Below, piece by piece: positions 1 through 11,225 of a stretch of DNA of 64,000 bases. The translations under genes were made by a program, and so were the position numbers. Each line of letters begins with the position of its first letter. Within the stretch, counting starts at the first letter, position 1. The notes under the pieces are model-generated. The model was not told where the DNA came from. It saw only the letters and a program-made list of their open reading frames with translations, and made no database searches. Origin of the DNA: Merluccius polli (taxonomy: Eukaryota > Chordata > Actinopteri > Gadiformes > Merlucciidae); NCBI GenBank assembly GCA_030340625.1, contig JAOPHQ010005718.1, positions 1-64,000 on the forward strand. The letters are read 5' to 3'.

Positions 1-186
<186 letters not shown>

Positions 187-204
187 TGCTTTTGAGCCCA
201 CTTG

Positions 205-480
205 ACGAGTCTGAACTGAAGTGGCTCAGCTTAAGACAGCTTTCCTTATAGCTCTATCATCAGCCAAGCATGTCAGTGAACTCCATCTGCTATTGGTTGC
301 TGAAAACCATTACGTGTTGGAACCAGGACAGGTCAGGAGTTACCCTGTGGCCAAATGCAGCATTCCTCCCGAAGAGGCTGTCCCCCGGGCAGTGGACAGC
401 CAAGACTATCTTGTCAGTAAGAGATCTTGGAGCTCATATCAGTGCAACGACAGACAGACCAATGCGACAATCTCTGTCTA
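205..480 (+). pseudogene. DIRS-like tyrosine recombinase fragment, frameshifted
   Basis: One frame reads LKTAFLIALSSAKHVSELH. This resembles the conserved helix of tyrosine recombinases carried by DIRS-type retrotransposons of fish, which usually has an LKTA..LAL.SAKRVS.LH pattern. About 75 bases downstream a different frame reads VTLWPNAAFLPK, which resembles the next conserved block of the same proteins. The two blocks therefore lie in order but are separated by a frameshift. No catalytic Tyr is visible and the piece is much shorter than a recombinase, so it is a remnant. Family assignment is by recalled motif only. Confidence 0.5.
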
Positions 481-1970
481 AACAGAGATTGTCGCACCTG
501 GGGTCACGGGGTGACTTTGTTGATATAAGAATTCTCAAATGCACATGCACAATGTGGATAAATCCAGTGTGAAGCACTGCCTCTGCCGGTCATCCAGAAT
601 TCATAGAAACCGTAGTTACATACGTAACTCTTGATTTGGTGGCCAGGAAATGGGTTTTGAATGCCAGGATGGGGGTGTGGTGTTGTTTCCACACTCTCAT
701 CAGGATCCTGGAAGCACTGTTTTGTACTGGAACTTTTGGAATATGCCACAAATCCACCAAGCATCCAGTGTGGACACATACGTGTCATAACACATTCCTG
801 AGGCACTTGTAGGATACTTCTGGGATATTTACAAATAGTAGTAATTGTGATTTCCCCTAGGGAGCTATGTGCTGTCTACCCTGCTTTCAGTTTAAGAAAA
901 CAGTATATTTGGCTCACAACTATAGTGATATTCATTGAGGTTTATAAGGCCACCTGATTTAAAAATATACCATATTACCTTATTATATTACCGATTACTC
1001 TCAAGTCTATCATGTGTTATCAATAAGTGTCATGTCACACCACTTCCTGCTCAATTTCCCATCTGTGATTTCATTTTACAATCAATTGATTTTCTTTCTT
1101 TAAATATATTGTCTTTCAAATGCCCTTGTTTATGTACTATCATCACCTCTGTAAATTGAAAAATTAACAGTACAGATTGAGGGATGGCTCATACTAATGC
1201 ATTTGAGAGAGCTAAGTAGTGAATTTGAGCTTAACAACTGCAAGGGAGGGAGGGGTGTGTGAATTTTACAAAGGCTTGCATTAAGGTAACATTTACTTTA
1301 TCCATTATGCTGCCTTGTATTATTCTCTTGAAAATAAGAGTGCTGCACATTGAACACAAACCTGTATATTTTATCAAGCAAGTGACCAGGCAACATACTT
1401 GCTAGCAGTATTTTTTTTTTAATGAATGCGATACAATGCTTAAAAAAACACAAGGCTCAGCATCAGATCATACTTTCAAACTTTATAATGAAGCAATCTC
1501 TTATGCTCTGTCGAACCATCAACCGTTTGCATGTCATTCATTCAAACCACTGAAGTGTGGTGGAAAAGGGGCTTTAAATGTCTCTAGCAAAAAAATGATA
1601 TAGCAGTGGATACAGCAGTTAAAAATGTTGATTGGCCAACAGTCTTTACAGAGCTGCTTCTTTTGCATGGCACACTAATTTAATCTTTATACTTGTTGCA
1701 AATAGGAATAACAATTTTCAGAGCAATCAGAACGTTTCCTCTAAATCTTTCTGCTAAAAATTATTTCACAGGATTCTTAAATAGCTGACTAGTGCCTACT
1801 TTTGACAGGGTTTCTGCCAGAGGGACACAGGGCCTGCTTAACAGATGTCAGTGACCAAACATATAAGATCATATAAGAAGGTGATATTCCATACACCACA
1901 AGTGTGAATTTCATCTCATAGTTGTAGCGTGACACAAACTAAAGAAAAACAAAGAACTAGAATCAGCCCA
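481..1970. other. non-coding stretch, no gene seen
   Basis: AT-rich DNA with only short chance open frames. A near-palindrome (arms AGTTAC and GTAACT, 614-629) and a short poly-T (about 1411-1420) are the only structures noticed. No promoter, RNA gene or domain could be supported. Confidence 0.6.
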
Positions 1971-1972
1971 AA

Positions 1973-2017
1973 GCGCACACACACAGTGTGTGTGTGTGTG
2001 TGTGTGGGGGGGGGGGT
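1973..2017. repeat. (CA)n-(TG)n-(G)n simple repeat
   Basis: A short CA run is followed directly by about 13 TG units and then ten G. The adjacent CA and TG runs are self-complementary and could form a small hairpin. Confidence 0.85.
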
Positions 2018-2135
2018 TGATTCATGGCAGCCAGTACGCACCAGAACGCTCACCACACACTGGTTCTCACAGTGGGGAGGTGAGGAATTACACTATCCAA
2101 TTTTGGTACAAGAGCCAGATTGGGAATTTGGCCAG

Positions 2136-4172
2136 GGGGGTATTGCACAAAACTAGGATAAAGAAAATAAAGGATAATTGAGTAAGCGCGGCTTGGACTA
2201 TTCTGCTCGGCGGTATCCTAGGTTAATCGGTTGCACGATTGCCAAGCCAGGATAAATAGGCGCGGCTAAATCACGTCAGGTGAAGCTAGTTGGGATAAGC
2301 GGCATGCTTGAATAGACCTCGCGATCGCTCACAGAATCACCGATCGGAACATGGCGTTTCATACGTCACGGCCGCTGAACAGCTCCTTATTGGATACCCG
2401 ACCCAAGCCCGACGGGACCCGAGGGGACCCGACGGTACCCGACGGGCCGGGTCGGGTTCGGACTAGTGATGGATTTCATGATTCGTTTGCGCGAATCAGT
2501 TCGCGTCGTTCAGTTCGCCATAAAGAGTCGTTCGTTCGTTCGTTCGTTCGTTCAGTCGTGTTTCCGGTAGCGGTGAATCATTCACTCGTTCAGTCGTTCA
2601 GACTCAGCTCCTCCCTCCGCCCCTCGTTCTCATTCGCCGTTCGCGAATGCCAGCCTCCTCCCTCGTTCACAACATTCAAACGAATCACGAATGCAGTTAA
2701 GTTACCATTCAGAGATCAAGTTACAGTTCAACTCCGACAAACCAACTGGGGGAGGGGGGTTGATGGTGTTAATAAATGTGTGAATAATAGCAAATTGTGT
2801 CTGGTTGAATATGTTAACATATGTATTTAATTTGAGTTCAACAGATTTATTTAATGTATACATAATGACATGTCAGGATCAAAATGCCCCATTCCCCCAA
2901 TTCAAGGTAAAGTTAGACAAACCAAACGCAGCGGGATGTGGGGGGGGGGCGTAGTAGATTATTGGATGTTTAATATATCAGCAAGATAATAGACTTGATT
3001 TAGCAATGATGAGTTTTAAAGTTATTGATGTACAGTTGTGTTTATTCTGGGCATATTTTATTTACTATTGTGAAGATGGCCATTGGCCACCCCCACTCAA
3101 GATCCACCAAGGTGGGGGTCCCGGCCGGGTTGCGTGCGTGAGAAGGAAGCATGAAAGAACGAGACAGATTGACGAGACATTCAAATATATTATTAATCTG
3201 GCATGACACAGAAAATACAAAGACAGCATGCATTTACCATTTCAATGATATTTAAATACGATTGGCTGGCTCTCGTGAGTCGTGACGTCTCAGTCCTCAA
3301 GTCAATCACAGTCAGCTGACGACTCGCGACTCGCGAATCAGCGCCGCGAATCAGCAGCGCGTCAGAGACTCAGCGAACGAGACGAACGACGACGAACGAG
3401 TCGAACGAGAGCGGCGAACGAGGTCAGTTCGTTCACTTTAAAGAGTCGTCCGTTCGAACTGATTCGTTCGCGAACGAGCCATCACTAGTTCGGACAGATA
3501 TTTAGAAATTATGCTCGGGTTCGGGTCGGGCTCGGTGACGTCTGCGCGATTTGAAATGTGCAATTTAAAACAGCTTATTATGCATGGTAGCCAATGGGCT
3601 GTCACATGTTGCAAAGGTTCGATTGTGTGATTAAAATACATTTTATAAATAGGACATAAGCATGTTGCGCTCATCTGTTTGTTGACATTTCCAAATGCGC
3701 TGCAGTTGCGTAATAAAGGCGGACTTTCATAAACACAAACGTAAATGTGTCATAGTATGAAAAAATATAAACTTTAACTGTGTTGGCCTGAGTAATAACA
3801 CTTGAATCAATATAAAAAACAGCCAACAGATTTAAATGAAATGAGAAATGACTATATATGTAATATTTTAATTCGGGATAATTAAAATGATGCAACATAC
3901 TTAGAAAGACCATGCACATGCTGTAAAACACATTAATTCCTCACAGGATTGACGGTGTAAATACAGGTGAATCACTAGGATTAAGCTTAGCCTGGCTTTT
4001 AGCCTGGTCTGGAGCAGGCTAGCTGCGGAGAATAAATCACCATGGTAACTTAGCCGGGATAAGTGTGAGCTGCTTTCATGCAACCGACTTGAGGCTAAAT
4101 GTAGCCAGGATAACCTAAATCCGTAAACATATCCCGGCTTAATCCCTTATCCTAGTTTTGTGCAATACCCCC
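2136..4172. mobile_element. non-autonomous PIF/Harbinger-like element
   Basis: Terminal inverted repeats of 26 bp match perfectly, beginning GGGGGTATTGCACAAAACTA at 2136-2161 and in reverse complement at 4147-4172. Both ends are flanked by CAG (2133-2135 and 4173-4175), a 3-bp TSD. Three-bp TSDs with G-rich termini fit the PIF/Harbinger superfamily, but no transposase is present. Removing the hAT inside it leaves about 1.0 kb. A GC-rich stretch of CCCGAC-type repeats lies on either side of the nested hAT. Confidence 0.75.
2464..3487. mobile_element. non-autonomous hAT element, TSD GTTCGGAC
   Basis: Ends are TAGTGATGG and CCATCACTA. The flanking octamers GTTCGGAC at 2456-2463 and 3488-3495 are identical, the 8-bp TSD expected of hAT elements. 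Sub-terminal DNA is rich in TTCG and CGAA words, including five tandem GTTC units near 2529-2552. The 159-codon open frame at 2351-2830 crosses the element boundary and is not a gene. Confidence 0.85.
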
Positions 4173-4600
4173 CAGGTCACCGGGGTTAGCATCCCTATTC
4201 TTGCGATGAGTGCCATCTATGGATCTTTAGTGACCACGGGGAGTCAGGACCTCAGTTTAACGTGTCATCCGAAAGATGGTGCTCTTTGACAGGACAGAGT
4301 CCCTGTCTCCATCCTGGGGCATTGAGGATATTCCATACGCCAGAGGGATGAGCATCCGCTGCTGGCCCTCCAACACCTCTACCAGCATACCAACATTATT
4401 TTGCGTCTGTCCTGACACAGCCATGTGCTTTGGACTTGGATGTTTGAACCAGGCGCCAGTTACCAAAGAAAAGCAGACAATGTATAGGTTGGAACTAATT
4501 ATTCCAGAAGCCCCCATCTGCAATTCTAATCAAGGCAGTCACAGAGCCCATGAGAAGTCATGTTATTCTCAACAACACAACCCCATCCATATTCAGTGAG

Positions 4601-5735
4601 ACGATTAGAATTTCTATTTAAGATATAAATTGCCTCAAGTGTTGCTTTAGATACTCTTTTTAATTGGGCCCCAGTTCATATCGCTCAAACATCTATTATC
4701 TATCATCAGTAACATAAATCAGCAAGCCAATACAATATACCATTTTGCTGTCATTGCATTGTAGCCTTCCTCTCCCATTAACAAGTGCTAGCTGTCTTCG
4801 TGTTTTTCATCTCTCAGCTCCTATCTGCTCCTTGCTCTCTCATGGGAGCAAACACACCCCTGACGGGTTGCCTTGGAAACACCTCACACACGTTACATTC
4901 TCTCTCTTGTGGGGCCTGCATGGGCAGAGTGATAGCGAGTCTTCAATGCAAACTCGGATTTCATAACCTTTCTATTCAGAGACTGTAATACTTCCACCAA
5001 TGGCACAAAATATAAACTGCACTAGTAATGTATTAGCCTATTATTGATGTCTGAAACTTAAAGGTGCAATTAAGTTGGGTTTTCAAAGACCACTGCATCA
5101 AAGGATGCCACCAACCGACACGGGCCCTATTCTTCTCTGGCTATCTGCATTACGGGAGCTTCTGCCGCACGCCTCACACAACTCATTGAAAATCGTATCT
5201 ACGCGGTGCATAGCGGGGTTGGAGATATAGAGTTATAAGCTCATTGAGTTACAAGCAATTAATACGGCTACTGATAGATGGCAGTCTTCGTGGAAACATG
5301 CACTGCTCACAACACAGACCTCGGTCCCCATCACATCTGACTAAAAACCTCCGTCATTGAATACGTCACATAGCCTATTGTGTGTAAAACGGAAACTTGA
5401 TTAACATAACCTAATTGTGCTCATCTTGCACATGATTAACTATCGACACTTTCAATTCAACAATCAATCCCGTTGACGTCACAATCAAACGGCACACATA
5501 ATATAGCTAAACTTGGCTTAACTCCTTTGAGTTAATTAGCTGGCATCTTCCCATACAGTGAGGGGACTACGCCTTGTCGAGGTTGACGAAAACGACTGTC
5601 AACGTATTTTTATTTCTTGTCGGCTATGTAGGCTACATGGTCGCACAAATCGAAGAAAACCCCCATTTGGATTGGTCGATGTCGACATTGTACAGCGCCG
5701 TGTTTAATTGGTAATTGTGTGTAAAAGCTTGTGGT
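4601..5735. other. non-coding stretch, no gene seen
   Basis: No long open frame, repeat pair or RNA gene was recognised. It separates the dispersed repeat from the CpG-rich block and could be intron or intergenic host DNA. Confidence 0.5.
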
Positions 5736-5741
5736 CCTTAC

Positions 5742-6110
5742 CTTGTTACAGCTCCTCGACATGTCAGGTCCATGCTCTCAGGTTGGCGCCAGGCTAGCTC
5801 GAGCCCAACTAGACCTGACTACTCAGCCGCGCGCATCCACACCCGTGCGCACGCAACACTTGCGTCTGTAAACTAGATATTCCCGTTTAATCGTCTTTCG
5901 ACGCGCACACACACAGTCTGCCTCTTTATCTCGCCCTTCCGTCTTTTATTTGTCAATTCGGAGGGATGGTTGGCTCCCCATTTTTTTTAGCAAGATATCG
6001 TCGAAATCCTCGGGTGTCAGCTGAGCAGGGCGAATAGAGGGAAGGAGGGAGTAGTAGAGGCAGCATCAGACACAGGAGGAAGGACGGTGGGGTGGTGTTG
6101 GTGGGGGCTT
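5742..6110 (-). other. possible host first exon (weak)
   Basis: This block is much richer in CpG than its surroundings. On the minus strand an ATG at 5762 is followed by seven codons and then a consensus splice donor, CAAG|GTAAGG, with the exon ending at 5742. A second donor-like GGGGTAAGT lies near 6115. It could be the 5' end of a host gene whose later exons lie at lower coordinates, but no downstream coding exon was recognised and seven codons cannot identify a product. Confidence 0.25.
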
Positions 6111-6811
6111 GTCAACTTACCCCAGCCTCCTCTGCCTGCCGTCACCTGTAAACAACGACTCATTGGCCGTCAGCTATCTTATCGCAACACGATTCAACTC
6201 GAAGCCAATTGATCTTTATCTCAGATTTCATGCCATTATATTGGTCTTCGAAAATAGCTTGACACGTTTTCTTTCAACCGCACGTTCACACCTAAAAGCA
6301 AAAGGCCAAATACGCCAGTTACATTGCAGGTGTGTCGATGTTTAAAAAATGAAAAAGGTTTACAGTGTGTTTTACTACCTTCATATGGTTAGCGCTATGG
6401 GTTGGTTTATGTAGGCTAAACCAAACCATTTCCCCCCTGCACCACTCGACAAAGAGGAGATGTGTATGCTGCGTTTCTACTGCACACACGACGCCAGATT
6501 GACTATGAACAAAAACCAGAAACAGCGGCGTTTCGTCCATGGACCACCCAAGTGTCGTCACTTGATCGTGACGTCTGCATCACATCCGGATCCATCACTG
6601 ATTTATTCTTCTTACGAACTTGTATTCCTACATATGAACATTTTATGGTTGTGTAACGCAAAAGTACCAATTTCAGCACAATAAACACAAAGTCACTGCT
6701 GAGGTAAACAGATCATTTATTCTCCAGGATTGATTGAGGTATAGCATACTATCATAGTTCACTTTTGTTTTAGATGAACCGCAGCGTACATAAAACGGAT
6801 AATATATTTTG
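6111..6811. other. non-coding stretch, no gene seen
   Basis: Contains only short overlapping open frames on both strands without recognisable domains. It ends at the target site of Gypsy A. Confidence 0.5.
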
Positions 6812-6815
6812 CTAT

Positions 6816-7872
6816 TGTGACCTACAGCTCAGAAGAGCATCAAAGTACGCAGGAAACAGGTTGAGACTGATACAAAATATATAGTTTATTTTCCAATTTA
6901 CATAGCATAAGATCAATAAAACCACAATTTATTTATTCCAATGCTAGAACTTCAAAAAGTTATAAATGCTAGACTATTTCCACAGGAATGATAAATAGGG
7001 CACTCAACATGGACTCCAGGCCTACAATCTAAGAGCCTCCACAAAAGGGCAAATCCAGACAGTTAGTCTACCTCACCAAAGCAAAATAACGCAAAAAGAA
7101 AACAAAGGGGAATCAACTAGCGATCCACAACAATGCAAAGATGGCATAAATCAAAGTAATACAAAAACACGCAAATAAAACAAAACAAATCTAACCACAG
7201 CACACCACAGAGTGAGGAGCCCTGCTTGACAATTATAGTACAGGAATTAGTTAGGCCTGGGGCCGCAGACGAGTCGCCGACTACGACTAGTCTAGATGGT
7301 CACACTGTAGAAAAAATAAAATAACGGGTAGCAAGATGGCACTCAGCATAAAGAAAACAAACGGAAAGAAACCAAAACAAAATAGTGGCTACTATCGCCA
7401 TCAGCACAGTCGCTCCTAAAACAAATGCAAACATGATCAGTACAATACAGCCATACGCTGTGAGTAAGTATGTATACATTATACACAAGAGTATGTATAC
7501 ATTATTATACATGAGTTTGTACCTGCTCCATCCCGGCAACGGGACCACCGTACACTCCCGAACCCACACACAAACCTCCCAGGTCCCAGCCCAACCTCCG
7601 TTTGGATGCAGCTCGCGCTCCTGACAATACAAGGGATACAGAAAACACTCAACTATGGCAACTACAATAAAGTTCTGTCTGCTCGATCATCAGCAACACA
7701 TACCTATATAGCCCACGGATGCTACCAGCGGCAGCGACACACAACCAGCACCGGTCTTGCCAACGAGAACAAACGATACTTCGCCTCGGGCACGAGACTT
7801 TATTGGTCATGTGATTGCCAATTTACAAACGCCCCTCCCCTAGTCAGCCATCAGCGCCTACTGCAGGCTACA
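6816..7872 (-). repeat. Gypsy A 3' LTR (complete)
   Basis: The LTR is 1,057 bp and has TG...CA ends, TGTGACCTACAGC and CTGCAGGCTACA on the plus strand. On the minus strand AATAAA words (from TTTATT at about 6928-6937) lie roughly 115 bp before the LTR end, a plausible polyadenylation signal. The same sequence recurs in three pieces at 16396-16581, 25484-25960 and 31275-31670. Confidence 0.92.
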
Positions 7873-7888
7873 TCCACCCCCCCTTTAA
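7873..7888 (-). other. Gypsy A polypurine tract
   Basis: Directly inside the 3' LTR the minus strand reads TTAAAGGGGGGGTGGA, a purine run in the position where plus-strand DNA synthesis is primed in LTR retrotransposons. Confidence 0.75.
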
Positions 7889-7892
7889 CGTG

Positions 7893-9980
7893 TCACCGAC
7901 CCGGTGACATGCCAGGAGAATCCAGCCAAGGTCTAAAATGGCCCTGTATGGTGTTAAGTGTCGGTTGAGCCACCGCCCCCACTGACACCACTGACTGGAC
8001 TGCTGGGCGAGGAAGATTGTGTGGATTGGAATGTACGCCTGCCGTCGTCCGGGATGACCGTCTGACGGTTGGGGATAACGACTGGAGAGAATGAGGCTCT
8101 GGATGCTTGGTTGGTGGGCCTCTGCCCCTATGGACCACCCGCTGGCCAAAGTCACCTTCGTCGCTGCTGGGCCCCGGTTCCATTGGTGGGGCTCTGTCCC
8201 GCTGCACCACCCACTGGCAAACATCCTCCTCGTCACTACTACAATGTTGGCCCGGTGGCTCACTTCCCTCTGCTGGACATTCCTCCAGGGGAGCGGCTGG
8301 GCTATCCAGAGGGCTGTTACGTGCCTGCCCCGGGACCACCCGCAATTCGGCTCTATGGATGTTTCTTGTTAGCTCTTGGCCTTCCACGGGGCAGATGGTG
8401 TATACCCTGCCGGCATCATCCAGGCACTTCACCACCCTATATCTGGTGCTGTTCCAGACATCCTGGATTTTGTTTCGACCCGGGGCGTGTCGTTTCCTAT
8501 AGACGATGGTGCCAGGTGGGAGTACTGGAGTTACCTTGTCCGTTTGTTGCTGTTGGGCTCGTTGGGCTGCTGCGATTTTCAACTGCCGTTCGGCACTAGC
8601 GTAGGCAAACTGGAGGAACTCCTGTTGGTTCTTCACCCACTCACCAACAGATCCTTCAGCTGGGTCCTCTTCCGCTGCCCCCAATAGTGCGTCAATGGGG
8701 AGCTGTGGTTTGCGTCCAAACATTAGTTCATAAGGTGAATGGCCAGTAGATTGGTTTACTGTTGTATTATATGCAAACAGCAACTGCGGGAGGTGTTGAG
8801 GCCATCTTCTCTTCTTATCAGCTGGCAAAGTTTGCAAAAGGTCGTGCATAGTACGATTGAATCTTTCGCACTGACCATTACCTTCGGGGTGGTATGGAGT
8901 AGTACGACTTTTCTCCACCCCATAAATCTTGCACAATGTTCTCAGCAACTCTCCCTCAAAGCTTCGGCCTTGGTCTGAGTGCAGCCGCCGGGGAACTCCA
9001 TAGATGTAGAACCATTTTTCTAGGAGGGTACGCACCACAGTGCTCGCCTTCTGGTCAGGAGTTGGGAAGGCCTGTGTGAACTTCGAAAAGATGTCGGTGA
9101 CTAATAGAACATTTTCCCGTCCATCACTCGCTCGGTCTAGCACCGTGAAATCGATTGCCACGATCTCCAAGGGCTTCGAGGCCAACAGCGTGCCCGGAAA
9201 GGTCCTCACCTTGGGATGAATGGCCTTGGCTGTCACACAACGCGAACATTGCTGACACCACCGCTCAATCTCACTTCTCATCTGGGGCCAGTAGCACCTC
9301 TGTCGGACCAAATGGGTAGTCCGTTCACATCCCTGATGACCATGATTGTCGTGGAGGGCAGTCAACACTTCGGACTTCAATGTGTCTGGGAGTAGCAGCT
9401 GTAGCAACTCTCTATTCTCCCCCGGCATGTGTGTGTAGCGATACAGGACACCACCCCGATCTCGAATTATTTTCCATTGTTTAAGTAGGTCTAAGACTAC
9501 TCTTGGTTCCGTGGCCCGCTCCTCTGCCAAAGGAGGTCGACCTCTCTGCCAGTACACCAGGAAGGCGCGGATGACTGGATCTGCTGCTTGCAACGCCGCT
9601 AGATCTACTGACTGGCGCACTGGAAAAGCATCAATCAGAGAGATTGTGGCGGCACACTGTTGCCCAGCAGCTAAAGGGACGGAGACTCCAGATGCCACTT
9701 CCTCCATTGTGACCTGGGCCAGACAGTCACGTTGACGGGACAATGCGTCAGCATTCTGGTTTGTATGCCCTGGACGGTATTTGATGTCAAAGTCAAACAG
9801 TGCTAGTTGGGAGGCCCAGCGCTGCTCGACAGCCCCTAGCTTGGCAGTCCGCAGATAGCTCAGGAGTTCTAACTTCATGGAACTATAATTGGACATGTTC
9901 CGTTCAGTTGCATGTAGTCCTCGGCTAGCATAGGCGACAGGTCTTTTCTTCCCCTCCTGCTCCTGGGAGAGTACTGCGCC
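7893..9980 (-). CDS. pol: Gypsy A pol, C-terminal part: RNase H and integrase
   Basis: This is the last part of the polyprotein that copies and inserts the element. It starts just after the hAT at 9981-11225 and continues the RNase H domain (LSQEQEGKKRPVAYASR, then NADALSRQ). Integrase follows: an HHCC zinc finger (HDNHGHQGC ... CQQCSRC), then catalytic residues in AIDF, HSDQGRSF and GQCERFN, the D,D,E triad. The C-terminal tail is Pro-rich and contains two similar segments around VVQRDRAPP and VVHRGRGPP. The stop codon at 7893 lies about 20 bp from the 3' LTR. The apparent start at 10067 lies in hAT sequence and is not genuine. Confidence 0.88.
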   Translation of the reverse strand, partial: GAVLSQEQEGKKRPVAYASRGLHATERNMSNYSSMKLELLSYLRTAKLGAVEQRWASQLALFDFDIKYRPGHTNQNADALSRQRDCLAQVTMEEVASGVSVPLAAGQQCAATISLIDAFPVRQSVDLAALQAADPVIRAFLVYWQRGRPPLAEERATEPRVVLDLLKQWKIIRDRGGVLYRYTHMPGENRELLQLLLPDTLKSEVLTALHDNHGHQGCERTTHLVRQRCYWPQMRSEIERWCQQCSRCVTAKAIHPKVRTFPGTLLASKPLEIVAIDFTVLDRASDGRENVLLVTDIFSKFTQAFPTPDQKASTVVRTLLEKWFYIYGVPRRLHSDQGRSFEGELLRTLCKIYGVEKSRTTPYHPEGNGQCERFNRTMHDLLQTLPADKKRRWPQHLPQLLFAYNTTVNQSTGHSPYELMFGRKPQLPIDALLGAAEEDPAEGSVGEWVKNQQEFLQFAYASAERQLKIAAAQRAQQQQTDKVTPVLPPGTIVYRKRHAPGRNKIQDVWNSTRYRVVKCLDDAGRVYTICPVEGQELTRNIHRAELRVVPGQARNSPLDSPAAPLEECPAEGSEPPGQHCSSDEEDVCQWVVQRDRAPPMEPGPSSDEGDFGQRVVHRGRGPPTKHPEPHSLQSLSPTVRRSSRTTAGVHSNPHNLPRPAVQSVVSVGAVAQPTLNTIQGHFRPWLDSPGMSPGR

Positions 9981-11225
9981 CAGGGCTCCGAACCGGTTCA
10001 AGGAACGAAAACGAAAACCGAAAACGAACGGAATTTTACGAGGAACGGAAACGGAAACGAAAACCAAATGGTCTTCAACTGTTCCGGAACAGAAACGTTA
10101 TTCTGAAATCCCCAAAACCGGTTAATAACCGTTTTTTTTCGTTCTCTATATACCGTAAAACTTCCAATAAAAGCGAGGTCCCTAATAGACGCAGGGGTGT
10201 GGCGACACGTTTTGACAAATAAACGCAGGGCTCCAATTGAGGCCGGATCTGGATTTTATCTAAATTATTTCTTGAACGACTTAAGCCGTTTAGATCACCT
10301 ACACAAAGATACGGTAACCGTTTAAACGTCTGTCCATATGGACATAACGCACATCGTTAGATCAGTTAGACTCTCCACAGATAAATCATTCAGTTCATTT
10401 AACACAAACTATGAACACCAACGCATAATTCATCAGACTTACCGGTAAACAAGAGAGACGGGGAAAAGGTCTGACTTCCAACTTTTGAAGCGATCATAAA
10501 GTCCGTACGGTGTGTGTCCGTTCCTGCATTGTTTATATTCCTTAAGTCCGTAAGGGTCCACCGGTCAAAAGAATCAATGGGTTTCATTAAATTAATCCGA
10601 GTTGTGAATAATATCATGTGAAGTCCGTTGCTCACTGTCTGTTTACTGTCTGTATGCTGGCTGTCGTAAATCTTCCGCTGCCGTAAAACGACGTTCACAT
10701 TCGAGCGTCACCGCGGACCTACGGCCGGCGGGGGGGCCCGCAATCATAGATATACATGTATACTATGTATATATGTCTATGCCCGCAATAGTAACACAAA
10801 CACACCGCGGGCCGACGGGGGGGGGGGGCGCAATAGTAACACACCGCGGGGGGGGGGGGGGGGGGGGCGCGCAATAGTAACACACCGCGGGGGGGGGGGG
10901 GGGGGGGGGCGCCGCACCGCGCCGCGCGCAATAGTAACGGCCGACGGGGGGTGCGCAATGGTAACACACCGCGGACCTACGGCCGGCGGGGGGTGCGCAA
11001 TAGTAACACACCACGGACCTACGGCCGGCGGGGGGGGGGGCCGCAATAGTAACACACCGCGGAGGCCCAATAACACTGCCGGAACGTTAAGAACGAACGT
11101 TATTTTACGTTCCGAACCGGTTCAGGAACGATATGTTGGTGGCGGAACGCAAGAACGAAAACGTTAAATATACCGGTTCCGTTCGGAACGGAACGATTGA
11201 AAAATAATTTCGTTTTCAAGCCCTG
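9981..11225. mobile_element. non-autonomous hAT element, TSD ACTGCGCC
   Basis: Ends are CAGGGCTCCGAA and (reverse complement) CAGGGCTTGAAA. The octamer ACTGCGCC is duplicated at 9973-9980 and 11226-11233. It splits the RNase H coding region of Gypsy A between LGAV and LSQEQ. Sub-terminal regions are rich in GGAACG and GAAAACG words. The 99-codon minus frame at 10399-10698 lies inside it and shows no recognisable domain. Confidence 0.88.
10700..11070. repeat. degenerate tandem repeat with poly-G tracts
   Basis: About seven units built on GCGCAATAGTAACACACCGC followed by G runs of variable length (up to about 25) and in several units by ACCTACGGCCGGCGGGG. It sits inside the hAT at 9981-11225. 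Proline-rich open frames here are by-products of the G runs. Confidence 0.8.

Larger units (their letters stand above)
2019..4600 (+). repeat. dispersed repeat of unknown class, split by an insertion
   Basis: The two halves (2019-2135 and 4176-4600) read continuously once the Harbinger-like element between them is ignored. The text around GGTTAGCATCCCTA and TTTAACGTGTCATCCGAAAG resembles a sequence I recall as common in teleost non-coding DNA, but I cannot name its class. No intact open frame spans it. Confidence 0.45.

Noticed and set aside
2351..2830. 159-codon plus frame
   Set aside because: It crosses the boundary between the Harbinger-like element and the nested hAT and has simple-repeat composition.
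7385..7624. 79-codon plus frame in the Gypsy A LTR
   Set aside because: Lies wholly in LTR sequence, antisense to the element, with no domain.
8069..8599. 176-codon plus frame opposite the Gypsy A integrase
   Set aside because: Antisense shadow of a strongly supported coding frame; no domain.
10719..11076. Several proline-rich open frames
   Set aside because: Produced by poly-G/poly-C tracts; all three frames stay open by composition.
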